Part shown: positions 17,904 through 27,614 of the stretch, one piece after another
How positions within the stretch are numbered: the stretch's first letter is position 1
Layout of the letters: each line of letters opens with the position of its first letter
NCBI GenBank assembly: GCA_947632615.1
Contig: CANRPW010000005.1
Span: 49,508-113,507 of the forward strand
Origin: an uncultured Clostridia bacterium
Lineage (GTDB): Bacteria > Bacillota > Clostridia > Lachnospirales > CAG-274
Direction of reading: 5' to 3'
Length of the DNA stretch: 64,000 bases
Notes under the pieces: model-generated
What the model saw: only the letters and a program-made list of their open reading frames with translations
Databases searched by the model: none
Told to the model about the DNA's origin: nothing
Translations under genes and position numbers: made by a program

Positions 17904-18698
17904 TCAGCCTAATATAGCGCTGTCACTGGTAAATTCCTCTCCTGCCGCAACAGTAAATCTGTTAAGCAGATCCTCCACTGTCAGCTTTTTCTTTTCTTCG
18001 CCTTTTATATCAAGAATGACTCTGCCTTTATTCATCATTATAAGCCTGTTTCCATGAGCAATAGCGTCCTTCATATTATGAGTAACCATCATGGTAGTGA
18101 GCTTATCTCTTTCAACGATTTGGTCGCTTATTTCAAGAACCTTCGCCGCTGTTTTAGGGTCAAGGGCAGCTGTGTGCTCATCCAAAAGGAGTATCTTAGG
18201 CTTTACAAGGGTAGCCATAAGCAGAGTAAGCGCCTGTCTTTGTCCTCCCGAAAGAAGTCCTACCTTATCTGAAAGGCGGCTCTCGAGTCCAAGCCCAAGA
18301 GTAGCAAGCAAAGACTTATATTCTCTGCGCTCCTTTGAGGTTATGCCCCATTTAATGCCTCTTTTCCCTCCTCTTCTGAAGGCAAGGGCAAGATTGTCTT
18401 CTATATTCATACTGGCAGCGGTGCCCGTCATAGGGTCTTGAAAAACTCTGCCTATAAATGCGGCTCTCTTATATTCAGAAAGCTTAGTCACATCCTTGCC
18501 GTCAATAATTATTTTGCCAAAATCAACAGGGAAAACGCCTGCCACAGAATTGAGCATTGTGCTCTTTCCTGCTCCGTTTCCACCGATAACAGTTACAAAA
18601 TCTCCCGGCAGAAGATGGAGAGAAAGCCCATTAAGCACCTTATTTTCGTTTATAGTATTGGGGTTAAAGGTTTTAAAAACCGACTCTAACTTAAGCAT
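17904..18698 (-). CDS. ABC transporter ATPase, TrpZ-like
   Basis: This 264-residue ATPase has Walker A GGNGAGKST, the Q-loop in VFQDPMTGTAASM, signature LLSGGQRQALTLL, Walker B ILLLDEHTAALD and H-loop VTHNMKDA. The DEHTAALD sequence and the neighbours (a single LIV-like permease and an ABC_sub_bind lipoprotein) place it in the putative tryptophan/tyrosine-type importer family. It overlaps the permease gene by eight bases and is the last gene of the operon. The substrate is not proved. Confidence 0.88.
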   Translation of the reverse strand: MLKLESVFKTFNPNTINENKVLNGLSLHLLPGDFVTVIGGNGAGKSTMLNSVAGVFPVDFGKIIIDGKDVTKLSEYKRAAFIGRVFQDPMTGTAASMNIEDNLALAFRRGGKRGIKWGITSKERREYKSLLATLGLGLESRLSDKVGLLSGGQRQALTLLMATLVKPKILLLDEHTAALDPKTAAKVLEISDQIVERDKLTTMMVTHNMKDAIAHGNRLIMMNKGRVILDIKGEEKKKLTVEDLLNRFTVAAGEEFTSDSAILG

Positions 18699-19602
18699 TT
18701 TGCCGTTCCCCCTTTATAGATTTGATTATTGTCATCAAATAACTTCTGCCCACGGGAAGCGAAAGGCAGATAGCAACGGTTATTGCCGTAAAGAGCTTAA
18801 GGTCGTTAGGGTTCATACCTGCCTTAAGAACAAGGGCGATTATAATTCTGTAAAGCACAGCGCCCAGGCAAACAGCAAATATAACCCTCTTAAAACCGTT
18901 TGTCTTCATAGCAAACAGAACCTCACCTATAATAAGAGAGGCAAGACCTATAACTATAGATCCCGTTCCCATCTGAACATCAGAGAATGACTGGTTCTGA
19001 GCTATAAGCGCGCCTGAAAAGGCAACAAGCCCATTTGATATTACAAGGCCTATGTTTATCATATTTCCCGTATTTATGCCCTGGGCTCTTGCCATCTGCT
19101 GATTAGAGCCTGTAGCTCTTACTCCGCAGCCTATCTCTGTTCCGAAAAACCAATAGGTAAATATAGAAACCGCTATGCAGCATAACAAACCTACTATCAA
19201 TATAGAAAGATTTTTATTGCCATTTACATGGGGCAACAAGCTCGAAAATACAGACTCGGTCTGTAAAAGAGGCACATTAGATCTTCCCATTATTCTAAGA
19301 TTTACAGAATAGAGAGCTATCATAGTAAGAATACCCGCAAGAAGCGGCGGTATTTTGAGCTTTGTATGTAAAAGCCCCGTTGCAAGCCCCGCAAGCATTC
19401 CGGAAATTATAGCAAGTCCCGTTGCAAGCCACGGATTCATGCCGCCCTCTATAAAATGTGCAGCGACAGCCGCACCTGTGGCAATAGAGCCTTCCACAGT
19501 AAGGTCTGCTATATCAAGTATTCTATAGGTAATATACACACCAAGTGTCATTATTGCCCACAGAGTACCCAATGAAACAGCCCCCAAAATAATAGCCGCC
19601 AT
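18691..19602 (-). CDS. ABC transporter permease, TrpY-like
   Basis: This polytopic protein of about 303 residues resembles the branched-chain amino-acid/ribose permease fold, with features of the ABC_sub_bind-associated permeases (YRILDIADLTVEGS near the start, GCGVRATGSNQQMARAQGI in the coupling loop). It pairs with the ATPase downstream and the lipoprotein upstream. The open frame starts at 19650, but I choose the ATG at 19602, seven bases after AAAGGAG. The ATG at 19608 is too close to that site. Confidence 0.87.
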   Translation of the reverse strand: MAAIILGAVSLGTLWAIMTLGVYITYRILDIADLTVEGSIATGAAVAAHFIEGGMNPWLATGLAIISGMLAGLATGLLHTKLKIPPLLAGILTMIALYSVNLRIMGRSNVPLLQTESVFSSLLPHVNGNKNLSILIVGLLCCIAVSIFTYWFFGTEIGCGVRATGSNQQMARAQGINTGNMINIGLVISNGLVAFSGALIAQNQSFSDVQMGTGSIVIGLASLIIGEVLFAMKTNGFKRVIFAVCLGAVLYRIIIALVLKAGMNPNDLKLFTAITVAICLSLPVGRSYLMTIIKSIKGERQNA

Positions 19603-19625
19603 ATACATACTCCTTTCATCAGCAA

Positions 19626-19657
19626 AGAGGGAACAGCGACTCTTCGCCATTCCCTCT
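19626..19657 (-). promoter_or_regulatory. Intercistronic hairpin between binding protein and permease
   Basis: AGAGGGAA (19626-19633) pairs with TTCCCTCT (19650-19657), with a short inner GCGA/TCGC stem. No T-run follows on the minus strand. Such hairpins often protect the 3' end of the upstream message, which would favour binding-protein synthesis over permease and ATPase. Confidence 0.45.
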
Positions 19658-19690
19658 GCGTCAGGCTTAAACCATTTTTAAACTTTATTA

Positions 19691-20773
19691 TTACTGAGCA
19701 GCTTCTGTTGCAGCTTCAGTTTCTTCCTCTGCTGCATCAGCATCAGCATCAGCTTCATCTTCATCAGCTGAGCTTATAACATAATCAGCATACTTGTCAG
19801 GAATTTTTACACCGATTGCTTCAGCTACATCGCCGTTAAAGCAATATGTATATTCTGAAGGATTTTGGATAGGCATTGTTGCAGGATCTTCGCCGTCTAC
19901 AAGAACCTTAACTGCCATTTCGCCTGCCTGATAGCCGATTGAATAGTAGTCGATACCAAGTGTAGCAAATCCGCCTGTTTCAACCATACCCTGTTCAGCA
20001 CAGAATACGGGGATGCCTGCTGCATTTGCAACATCGCCAACTATAGGCATAGATGAAGCAAACTTGTTGTCTGTAGGAATATAAATAGCATCGCAAGCAT
20101 CAACTATTGAAGTAACTGCCTGCTGAATTTCGTTTGTTGAAGAAATTGTCTGCTCTGTTGTAGGAAGACCAAGCTCCTGACAAACTTCCTTAGCCATATT
20201 TACCTGAAGAACTGAGTTGTCTTCATTTGAGCTGTAAAGGAAGCCTATTGTCTTAGCATCGGGGCAGATCTCCTGGATAAGGCGGATCTGTTCTTCGATG
20301 GGGTTCATATCTGTAGTACCTGTTATATTTCTGCCGGGAGCTTCATCACTGTTAGCAAGCTGAGCTTCTGTGTATGATGTGATAGCAGTACCAACAATAG
20401 GTATATCGGTTGTCTTGCCTGCAATAGCCTGAGCTGCAGGTGTAGCTATAGCAAATACAAGGTCTACGTTATCGGATACAAACTGATCTGCAATAGTTGA
20501 AAGATTGTTTGTGTCGCCCTGACCGTTCTTATAATCGATGGTAAGGTTTTCGCCGTCTACAAGTCCGTTGTCTGCAAGTGCATCAACAAAGCCCTGTTCT
20601 GCCTTGTTAAGTGCATCATGATCCATCATTTTGATGATACCGATAGAGTAATTTCCCTCAGCATCAGCTGTTTCTGAAGTAGTGTCAGCACTCTGGCCGC
20701 CGCCGCAGGCAACCATTGAAAATGCCAGCACACCTGCTGTAAGTACAGCCATGACATTTTTAAATTTTAACAT
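19691..20773 (-). CDS. ABC_sub_bind-family lipoprotein, TrpX-like
   Basis: This 360-residue protein has a lipoprotein signal ending MVACGG. The mature part has the two-lobed fold of ABC transporter substrate-binding proteins (YSIGIIKMMDHDALN, IDYKNGQGDTNNL, FAIATPAAQA, GFLYSSNEDNS). The last 30 residues are almost only Asp, Glu and Ala, an unusual acidic tail. It starts the importer operon behind a strong promoter. Relatives are predicted to bind aromatic amino acids or other small ligands. The ligand cannot be read from sequence. Confidence 0.9.
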   Translation of the reverse strand: MLKFKNVMAVLTAGVLAFSMVACGGGQSADTTSETADAEGNYSIGIIKMMDHDALNKAEQGFVDALADNGLVDGENLTIDYKNGQGDTNNLSTIADQFVSDNVDLVFAIATPAAQAIAGKTTDIPIVGTAITSYTEAQLANSDEAPGRNITGTTDMNPIEEQIRLIQEICPDAKTIGFLYSSNEDNSVLQVNMAKEVCQELGLPTTEQTISSTNEIQQAVTSIVDACDAIYIPTDNKFASSMPIVGDVANAAGIPVFCAEQGMVETGGFATLGIDYYSIGYQAGEMAVKVLVDGEDPATMPIQNPSEYTYCFNGDVAEAIGVKIPDKYADYVISSADEDEADADADAAEEETEAATEAAQ

Positions 20774-20840
20774 AAAAATTTCCTCCTTTAGGTTGTATTT
20801 AATATTATATAACCGTATCTTCAGTCATACATCACTTTAA

Positions 20841-20869
20841 ATTATAAAAGCATTTACCAAAAAAGTCAA
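20841..20869 (-). promoter_or_regulatory. Sigma-A-type promoter of the TrpXYZ-like operon
   Basis: On the minus strand, TTGACT (20864-20869) and TATAAT (20841-20846) have a 17-base spacer. The start point would lie about 60 bases before the lipoprotein ATG. The leader is too short for a T-box and no tryptophan-responsive leader is visible. Confidence 0.8.
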
Positions 20870-20910
20870 TACCTTTCATAATATTTTTATCTATTTTTAA
20901 CATATTAAAA

Positions 20911-20950
20911 TTCCGCCCTTCAAATTAACCTCGCAATTTAAAAGGCGGAA
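20911..20950 (-). terminator. Terminator of ilvE
   Basis: A 16-bp stem (20911-20926 with 20935-20950) that includes two G-T wobbles encloses an eight-base loop. On the minus strand it is followed by TTTTAATAT. It sits 10 bases after the ilvE stop. Confidence 0.8.
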
Positions 20951-20960
20951 AAAAATCTTA

Positions 20961-21986
20961 TTATTTAATTACTTTTATCCATCCCTCGGGAGCTTCTATC
21001 CTACCCATCTGTATGCCGGTAAGAGTTTCATAGAGCTTCTTTGTTACGGGACCCATTTCGTCCATACCGCTTGGGAAGCATATCTCATTACCGTGGTCGT
21101 AGATCTTGCCTACAGGTGAAATTACGGCTGCCGTTCCGCAAAGACCACATTCTGCAAAGTCCTTAAGCTCGGCAAATTCAACAGGTCTGTGTTCTACCTT
21201 AAGTCCCAGGTAGTGCTCGGCAACATACATAAGAGAACGTCTTGTGATAGACGGAAGTATGCTTGATGACTTAGGAGTAACTACAGTATTGTCCTTTGTT
21301 ATAAACAAAAAGTTAGCTCCGCCTGTTTCCTCTACCCTTGTTCTTGTAGCGGGGTCAAGATACATATTTTCATCAAAGCCCTGATTATGTGCATCAACTA
21401 TCTGATAAAGGCTCATGGCATAGTTAAGTCCTGCCTTTATATGTCCTGTTCCGTGAGGTGCTGCTCTGTCATAGTCGCTTACTCTTATAGTTATAGGCTT
21501 AGCGCCGCCCTTGAAGTAAGGACCTACAGGAGTAGTGAAAACTCTGAACTGATATTCGTCAGCAGGCTTAACACCGATAACAGGTGAGCTGCCGAAGATG
21601 TATGGGCGTACATAAAGTGTTGCGCCTGTTCCGTAAGGAGGCACATAGTCTTCGTTTGCAGCAACAGTCTTAACTACTGCTTCAATAAACTTGTCCTGAG
21701 GATATGGGGGTATCTCAAGTCTTTTTGCAGACTCTTCAAGTCTTGCTGCGTTAAGATCGGGACGGAAGGTAACAATATGTCCGTCAACGGTAGTATATGC
21801 CTTCAAGCCCTCAAATACTGTCTGAGCATATTGCAGAACACCTGCGCACTCACTGATGACTACCTTATCATCTTCAATAAGTCTGCCCTCGTCCCACTTT
21901 CCGTTTTTAAAATCGGAAACAAATCTTTTGTCGGTTTTCTGATAGCCAAAGCCAATTCCCGACCAATCAATATTCTTTTTTGCCAT
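20961..21986 (-). CDS. ilvE: Branched-chain amino-acid aminotransferase
   Basis: This 341-residue class IV PLP aminotransferase is of the long bacterial/eukaryotic BCAT type. It has QTVFEGLKAY near residue 55, VRPYIFGSSP near 126, and the PLP-lysine block GHIKAGLNYAMS near 190. It interconverts leucine, isoleucine or valine with their 2-oxo acids using glutamate/2-oxoglutarate. It stands alone, with its own terminator and AT-rich upstream sequence. No ilv or leu biosynthetic genes are near. Confidence 0.95.
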   Translation of the reverse strand: MAKKNIDWSGIGFGYQKTDKRFVSDFKNGKWDEGRLIEDDKVVISECAGVLQYAQTVFEGLKAYTTVDGHIVTFRPDLNAARLEESAKRLEIPPYPQDKFIEAVVKTVAANEDYVPPYGTGATLYVRPYIFGSSPVIGVKPADEYQFRVFTTPVGPYFKGGAKPITIRVSDYDRAAPHGTGHIKAGLNYAMSLYQIVDAHNQGFDENMYLDPATRTRVEETGGANFLFITKDNTVVTPKSSSILPSITRRSLMYVAEHYLGLKVEHRPVEFAELKDFAECGLCGTAAVISPVGKIYDHGNEICFPSGMDEMGPVTKKLYETLTGIQMGRIEAPEGWIKVIK

Positions 21987-22078
21987 AGTTCATACTTCCT
22001 TTTCTAAAATAGTATTAGTAAATCCACTTACCCAATATTTATTATATTTCTAAAGGCATAATTTGTCAATGTATATTA

Positions 22079-22483
22079 TTAAATATCATATCTGTTCTCG
22101 GCTTTTCTGAATTTTACAAGTTCTTTTATTACATTTGTTATAAAATCCAATTCGTTTGAATTAAGATTATTAAGAAGCAGCTCCACCGTATGCAGCTTCT
22201 TTTCTCTTGGCGTTTTATTATCCGTTTCCGTAAGCCCTATAATATCTCTTTTTACAAGATCATCAACAGAAAGTGAAAAGAAGTCTGCAATATTGCATAT
22301 ATTTTTAATAGATGTGCCTCTCTTTCCCCTTTCAATAAGTCCTAAGGTGCCGGGTGTCATATCTAAAAAATATGAAAGCTCCTCTAAGGTCAGATTTCTC
22401 AACATTCTTTCATATCTCATATTTGCACCTATCAACAAATTATAATTTACATCAGGTCTGTTAGGCTTTAGTCCCTTATCCAT
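22079..22483 (-). CDS. XRE-family transcriptional regulator
   Basis: This protein of about 134 residues has a helix-turn-helix near residues 18-75 (IGANMRYERMLRNLTLEEL, then IERGKRGTSIKNICNIADFF) and a short alpha-helical C-terminal part. It probably binds DNA as a dimer. I chose the ATG at 22483, seven bases after GGAGG. The open frame extends upstream to 22525 without a ribosome-binding site. Target genes are not evident, but ilvE downstream and aroF upstream lie on the same strand. Confidence 0.8.
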   Translation of the reverse strand: MDKGLKPNRPDVNYNLLIGANMRYERMLRNLTLEELSYFLDMTPGTLGLIERGKRGTSIKNICNIADFFSLSVDDLVKRDIIGLTETDNKTPREKKLHTVELLLNNLNSNELDFITNVIKELVKFRKAENRYDI

Positions 22484-22582
22484 AAAAACACCTCCATAAA
22501 ATTTCCAACAAACATATTTTATCATATTTCAACAATTCTTTCAAGCGGTTTAACAAACGGACAGCTATACTGCCCCCTACTG

Positions 22583-22626
22583 TTAAAGCCCCATTTACCG
22601 TCTTCCGACAGCAAATGGGGCTTTAA
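22583..22626. terminator. Terminator-like hairpin downstream of aroF
   Basis: A perfect 14-bp stem (22583-22596 with 22613-22626) with TTAAAGCCCC arms encloses a 16-base loop that itself holds a small GTC/GAC hairpin. The stem base carries TTAA rather than a long T-run, so termination is likely but not certain. Confidence 0.55.
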
Positions 22627-22630
22627 AACT

Positions 22631-23662
22631 TTAAACCTCGTAAGCCATTTTAAGCAAAAGCTTCTCGGTGTCATCCCAGCCGAGACAAGCATCTGTTATT
22701 GACTTTCCGTAAATATAGTTGTGACAAATAGGTTGGTTTCCTTCTTCAATATAGCTTTCTATCATTACGCCCTTTACCACATTTTTAAGTATGACGTTAT
22801 ATCTGCGGCTTCTCAGAACGTCGCCAACTATTCTGGGCTGTTCCTTAAACTTTTTCTGAGAATTTGCATGGTTTGCATCAACTATAATGGCAGGGTTCAT
22901 ATAATTTCCCTTAGCGTAGAGGTCTGCCGCCAAAACAAGGTCTTCATAGTGATAATTCTGAAGATTGTTTCCGTGCTTATTGGTAGAGCCTCTTAATATA
23001 GCGTGGGCATAGGGGTTGCCTGTTGTAGCCACCTCGCAGCCGTTGTATATAAACTCGTGACTTGCCTGAGCGGCGTGGATAGAGTTGAACATAACGCCAA
23101 GGTCGCCGGAGGTTGGGTTTTTCATACCTACAGGCACATCAATACCGCTGGAGGTAAGCCTGTGCTGCTGATTTTCAACACTTCTTGCGCCTATGGCGAT
23201 GTAGTTTAAAAGGTCCTCTACATAGGGCAGGTTTGTAGGATAGAGCATTTCATCCGCCGCTGTGAGTCCGCTTTCGCTTATTGCTCTTATGTGAAGATGT
23301 CTGAGGGCTAAAATGCCGTCAAGTATGTTAGGCTGTTTTTCCGGGTCGGGCTGGTGCATTATGCCCTTATAACCCTCGCCTGTTGTTCTTGGTTTTGCCG
23401 TATATATTCTGGGAATTATAAACAGCTTGTCTTTAACCTGCTCGTTGAGCTTGGCAAGCCTTGAAATATAGTCGCAGACAGGGTCTTCATTATCTGCGGA
23501 ACAGGGCCCTACTATAACTATAAATCTGTTGTCCTTACCCTCTAAAATATTCTTAAGCTCACGGTCTCTCTTCTTCTTTATCTCCCCAAGCTCCTTTGAC
23601 AGGGGAAGCATTGAAATGACCTCTGCCGAAGAAGGTATTTTTCTTATATTTTTAAAGCTCAT
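22631..23662 (-). CDS. aroF: 3-deoxy-7-phosphoheptulonate (DAHP) synthase, class I
   Basis: This 343-residue protein is a class I alpha DAHP synthase: VIVGPCSADNEDPVCDYI near residue 50, IPRIYTAKPRTTGEGYKG near 85, GARSVENQQHR, VGMKNPTSGDLG and VDANHANSQKK. It condenses phosphoenolpyruvate and erythrose 4-phosphate in the first step of the shikimate pathway. Metal and substrate residues (Cys in GPCS, the KPR block, His in DANHANS) are present. It follows rpoC by 57 bases with a possible terminator between them. No aro cluster surrounds it. Confidence 0.94.
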   Translation of the reverse strand: MSFKNIRKIPSSAEVISMLPLSKELGEIKKKRDRELKNILEGKDNRFIVIVGPCSADNEDPVCDYISRLAKLNEQVKDKLFIIPRIYTAKPRTTGEGYKGIMHQPDPEKQPNILDGILALRHLHIRAISESGLTAADEMLYPTNLPYVEDLLNYIAIGARSVENQQHRLTSSGIDVPVGMKNPTSGDLGVMFNSIHAAQASHEFIYNGCEVATTGNPYAHAILRGSTNKHGNNLQNYHYEDLVLAADLYAKGNYMNPAIIVDANHANSQKKFKEQPRIVGDVLRSRRYNVILKNVVKGVMIESYIEEGNQPICHNYIYGKSITDACLGWDDTEKLLLKMAYEV

Positions 23663-23689
23663 TTTTACTCTCCTTTATATACGAAAAGA

Positions 23690-23709
23690 CTCCGGTTTAT
23701 ACCCCGGAG
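23690..23709 (-). terminator. Possible terminator after rpoC
   Basis: CTCCGG (23690-23695) pairs with CCGGAG (23704-23709). On the minus strand GTCTTTTC follows. The stem is short, so some read-through into aroF is possible. Confidence 0.45.
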
Positions 23710-23719
23710 CCTTCATTTT

Positions 23720-26700
23720 TTAAACTTCGGATGCTTCTGCTGCTGCAGCCTCGTCCATTGCTTTTTCTTTATCTACAAGCTTAAGATCTGCTTTTCTGTA
23801 TGAGCTCATGCCCGTACCTGCGGGTATAAGCTTACCGATAATAACATTTTCCTTAAGGCCTATAAGTGAGTCTACCTTGCCCTTGATAGCCGCTTCTGTA
23901 AGAACACGTGTCGTTTCTTGGAATGAAGCCGCCGAAAGGAACGAATCGGTAGCAAGTGAAGCCTTTGTAATACCAAGAAGTGTTCTTGTTCCTCTTGGCA
24001 TTGCTCTGTAAGCCTGAAGAAGTAGAGGGAGTCCCTCCTCCGCAGCATACTCGTTATATTTTTCGACTTCGCTGTTATAGCTTAAGAGGTTGCCCTTCTC
24101 TCCCGGAATATACTCCTCGGGAAGGCTGTCGCCCAGCTTTTCAAGCACGTCGTCGTTATACTCAAATATACCCTCGTTAAGCGCAGCTGCATTACTGTTG
24201 TAGCTATCCTCCTGATCCTCTGTAGGAACATTCTCTGTAAATATTTCTTCACAGCCGCTGCCTTCTATATACTTGCTGTTTATATTAGCAGCTTTTGCAT
24301 TGTGATTTACAACATCAAGTACCGTGTCTTCAAATTCAAGCCAGTCTGCAAAGTTGCCTGCCAGCATATCTGAGTCGCCGCTGTCTTCTACCTTAACTCT
24401 CTTAAGCATCTGACGGACGATTATCTCAATGTGCTTATCGTTTATATCAACACCCTGAAGTCTGTACACTCTCTGTACTTCCTTAAGAATGTAGTCCTGA
24501 ACGCCTCTTATGCCGTTTATTCTCAGAATGTCATGAGGATCTATAGAGCCCTCTGTAAGAGGAGTACCGTCTTCTATCTCATCAGGTAATGTTCTGAGTC
24601 TTGCACCGTAGGGTATCTGATATTCGTCTGTAGCGCCTTCGGCAGTTTCTACGGTTACTTTGGTCTGGTTTGCCACATCGGAAATAGTCAGCTTGCCGCC
24701 TCTCTCGGCAACGATGGCAACGCCCTTAGGCTTACGCGCCTCAAAAAGCTCTTCAACTCTTGGAAGACCCTGTGTAAGGTCGTTACCCGAAACGCCGCCG
24801 GTGTGGAAGGTTCTCATAGTAAGCTGAGTACCCGGCTCACCGATAGACTGTGCCGCAATAATACCTACAGACTCGCCTATTCTTACAGGTCTGCCCGAAG
24901 CCATATTTGCACCATAGCACTTAGCGCAGACACCGTTCTTGGAATGGCATGAAAGTATATTTCTTATATAAACTCTCTTAATGCCTGCATTAACAATAGC
25001 TTCTGCGGCATCGGGGCTTATTATATGGTCTGCCTCAACAAGCACCTTGCCTGTTTCGGGATGACGTATTTCATATACGGAATAACGTCCTCTTATTCTG
25101 TCGATAAGGGGTTCGATGGTTTCCTCGCCGTCCATAAATGCAGATACCCACATACCGGGGATCTCTTTTCCGTCTGAGCAGCAGTCCGCTTCTCTTACTA
25201 TCATATCCTGAGATACATCTACAAGACGTCTTGTAAGATAACCTGAGTCGGCTGTACGCAGAGCAGTATCCGAAAGACCCTTTCTTGCGCCGTGTGCGGA
25301 AATAAAGTATTCCTGTACGGAAAGACCCTCACGGAAGTTAGCCTTGATAGGAAGCTCGATAGTATCACCTGTAGGTGAAGCCATAAGTCCACGCATACCC
25401 GCAAGCTGCTTGATCTGTCTGTTAGAACCTCTCGCTCCTGAGTCTGCCATCATAAATATGTCATTATACTGTCCGAGGCCTGCAATAAGCGCGTCTGTTA
25501 TTTTGCTGTCGGCCTTCTCCCATACCTGAAGGACCTTATTATGACGTTCTTCATCAGTCATAAGACCTCTTCTGTAGAGCTTTGTTATCTTTTCGACTTC
25601 TTTGTCACCCTCTTCAAGAAATACCTTCTTTGAATCGGGGATTATCATATCCGATACGGAAACCGTAAGGGCTGCTCTTGTAGAAAACTTAAAGCCAAGG
25701 TCTTTGATGTTGTCAAGCACAACAGCCGTTTCCGTTGCGGGATATTTATTTATGCAGCGGTTGATTATCTTTCCAAGCTCCTTCTTGCCTGTAAGGAAAT
25801 CTATTTCATAGTTAAACAGATTTTCTTCCTTGCTTCTGTCCACAAAGCCTATATCCTGAGGAATTATCTCATTAAATATAATTCTGCCCGCTGTTGTTTC
25901 AATAAGCTTAGACTTAGTTTCGCCCTCTATTTCAACAGTCCTTCTCACCATAATAGCCTCGTGAAGGGTTATTACATGGTTGTCATAAGCAAGGAGAGCC
26001 TCGTTTTCGTCTTTGAATACGTGTACGGGTATTCCTCTTTCATCTCTTTCTCCGCCCTTCTTAAGAGTGAGATAGTATATACCAAGAACCATATCCTGCG
26101 TAGGTACGGTAACCGGCTCACCGTCTGAAGGCTTAAGCAGGTTGTTGGGCGAAAGAAGAAGGAAGCGGCACTCTGCCTGGGCTTCTACCGAAAGAGGCAC
26201 GTGAATAGCCATCTGGTCGCCGTCGAAGTCGGCGTTGTATGCCGTACATACAAGGGGATGGAGCTTAAGAGCCTTACCCTCTACAAGAATAGGCTCGAAT
26301 GCCTGTATGCCAAGTCTGTGGAGCGTTGGCGCTCTGTTGAGCATTACGGGGTGCTCTTTAATTACGTTTTCAAGCACGTCCCAAACCTCGGGCTGCAATC
26401 TTTCAACCATTCTCTTAGCTGATTTGATGTTATGAGCAAGCTCCATTTCAACAAGCTTTTTCATAACAAAAGGCTTGAAAAGCTCTATAGCCATTTCCTT
26501 TGGAAGGCCGCACTGATATATCTTAAGTGAAGGCCCTACTACTATAACGGAACGTCCCGAATAGTCAACACGTTTTCCGAGAAGGTTCTGACGGAAACGT
26601 CCCTGTTTGCCCTTTAAAAGGTCTGAAAGGCTCTTAAGGTCTCTGTTGCCGGGGCCTGTTACTGCCTTGCCTCTTCTGCCGTTGTCAATAAGTGCATCAA

Positions 26701-27595
26701 CAGCCTCCTGAAGCATTCTCTTTTCGTTTCTTACGATAATATCGGGAGCCGCCAGCTCGATGAGCCTTTTAAGGCGGTTGTTTCTGTTTATAACTCTGCG
26801 GTAAAGGTCGTTAAGGTCTGAGGTTGCAAACCTTCCGCCGTCAAGCTGAACCATAGGACGAAGGTCGGGAGGAATTACGGGAATAACATCCAATATCATC
26901 CACTCGGGCTTGTTTCCCGAATTTCTGAACGCCTCTATAACCTCAAGCTTTTTGATTATTCTTACCTTTTTCTGCTTAGAAGCTCCTCTGCCGCTCTTAA
27001 GCTCGTCCTTAAGCTTTGCTGCCTCGCTGTCAAGGTCTATAGCCATAAGAAGCTCCTTGATGGCTTCCGCTCCCATTCCTACTCTGAACGAATTGCCGTA
27101 TTTGTCATAAGCCTCTCTGTATTCTCTCTCTCTCAAAACTTCCTTATATGCAAGGTCGGTCTCACCGGGATCAAGCACAACATAAGCCGCAAAATAGAGC
27201 ACCTCTTCAAGCTTTTTAGGGCTTATTCCCAAAATGATGCCCATTCTGGAGGGTATGCCCTTAAAATACCATATATGTGACACAGGAGCCGCCAGCTCTA
27301 TATGTCCCATTCTTTCACGCCTTACCTTAGACTTAGTCACCTCTACGCCGCACTTGTCGCAGACTGTGCCCTTATAGCGTATGCGCTTATACTTTCCGCA
27401 GTGACACTCCCAGTCTTTTGTGGGACCGAATATCTTTTCACAGAAAAGTCCGTCTACCTCAGGCTTAAGAGTTCTGTAATTGATAGTCTCAGGCTTAAGG
27501 ACTTCTCCGTGCGACCATTCTCTTATTTTCTCGGGAGATGCAAGTCCTATTTTTATAGAATCAAAAACTATCTGATCAGAATTTTGTGCAGACAT
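23720..27595 (-). CDS. rpoC: DNA-directed RNA polymerase beta' subunit
   Basis: This 1291-residue protein carries the beta' landmarks: the N-terminal zinc-binding cysteines ([20 protein letters not shown] near residue 60-80), the catalytic [12 protein letters not shown] near 455-465, the second cysteine cluster around [13 protein letters not shown], and the trigger loop [11 protein letters not shown]. It forms the catalytic core with the beta subunit. It lies 19 bases after rpoB, in the usual rpoBC order. The length is slightly above the common Firmicutes size but no insertion stands out. Confidence 0.98.
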   Translation of the reverse strand: MSAQNSDQIVFDSIKIGLASPEKIREWSHGEVLKPETINYRTLKPEVDGLFCEKIFGPTKDWECHCGKYKRIRYKGTVCDKCGVEVTKSKVRRERMGHIELAAPVSHIWYFKGIPSRMGIILGISPKKLEEVLYFAAYVVLDPGETDLAYKEVLREREYREAYDKYGNSFRVGMGAEAIKELLMAIDLDSEAAKLKDELKSGRGASKQKKVRIIKKLEVIEAFRNSGNKPEWMILDVIPVIPPDLRPMVQLDGGRFATSDLNDLYRRVINRNNRLKRLIELAAPDIIVRNEKRMLQEAVDALIDNGRRGKAVTGPGNRDLKSLSDLLKGKQGRFRQNLLGKRVDYSGRSVIVVGPSLKIYQCGLPKEMAIELFKPFVMKKLVEMELAHNIKSAKRMVERLQPEVWDVLENVIKEHPVMLNRAPTLHRLGIQAFEPILVEGKALKLHPLVCTAYNADFDGDQMAIHVPLSVEAQAECRFLLLSPNNLLKPSDGEPVTVPTQDMVLGIYYLTLKKGGERDERGIPVHVFKDENEALLAYDNHVITLHEAIMVRRTVEIEGETKSKLIETTAGRIIFNEIIPQDIGFVDRSKEENLFNYEIDFLTGKKELGKIINRCINKYPATETAVVLDNIKDLGFKFSTRAALTVSVSDMIIPDSKKVFLEEGDKEVEKITKLYRRGLMTDEERHNKVLQVWEKADSKITDALIAGLGQYNDIFMMADSGARGSNRQIKQLAGMRGLMASPTGDTIELPIKANFREGLSVQEYFISAHGARKGLSDTALRTADSGYLTRRLVDVSQDMIVREADCCSDGKEIPGMWVSAFMDGEETIEPLIDRIRGRYSVYEIRHPETGKVLVEADHIISPDAAEAIVNAGIKRVYIRNILSCHSKNGVCAKCYGANMASGRPVRIGESVGIIAAQSIGEPGTQLTMRTFHTGGVSGNDLTQGLPRVEELFEARKPKGVAIVAERGGKLTISDVANQTKVTVETAEGATDEYQIPYGARLRTLPDEIEDGTPLTEGSIDPHDILRINGIRGVQDYILKEVQRVYRLQGVDINDKHIEIIVRQMLKRVKVEDSGDSDMLAGNFADWLEFEDTVLDVVNHNAKAANINSKYIEGSGCEEIFTENVPTEDQEDSYNSNAAALNEGIFEYNDDVLEKLGDSLPEEYIPGEKGNLLSYNSEVEKYNEYAAEEGLPLLLQAYRAMPRGTRTLLGITKASLATDSFLSAASFQETTRVLTEAAIKGKVDSLIGLKENVIIGKLIPAGTGMSSYRKADLKLVDKEKAMDEAAAAEASEV

Positions 27596-27614
27596 ATTCC
27601 ACCTCTCCTTTCAA

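Noticed and set aside
20774..20840. T-box or trp attenuator of the TrpXYZ-like importer
   Set aside because: The leader after the promoter is about 60 bases, with no specifier loop, antiterminator or Trp codons.
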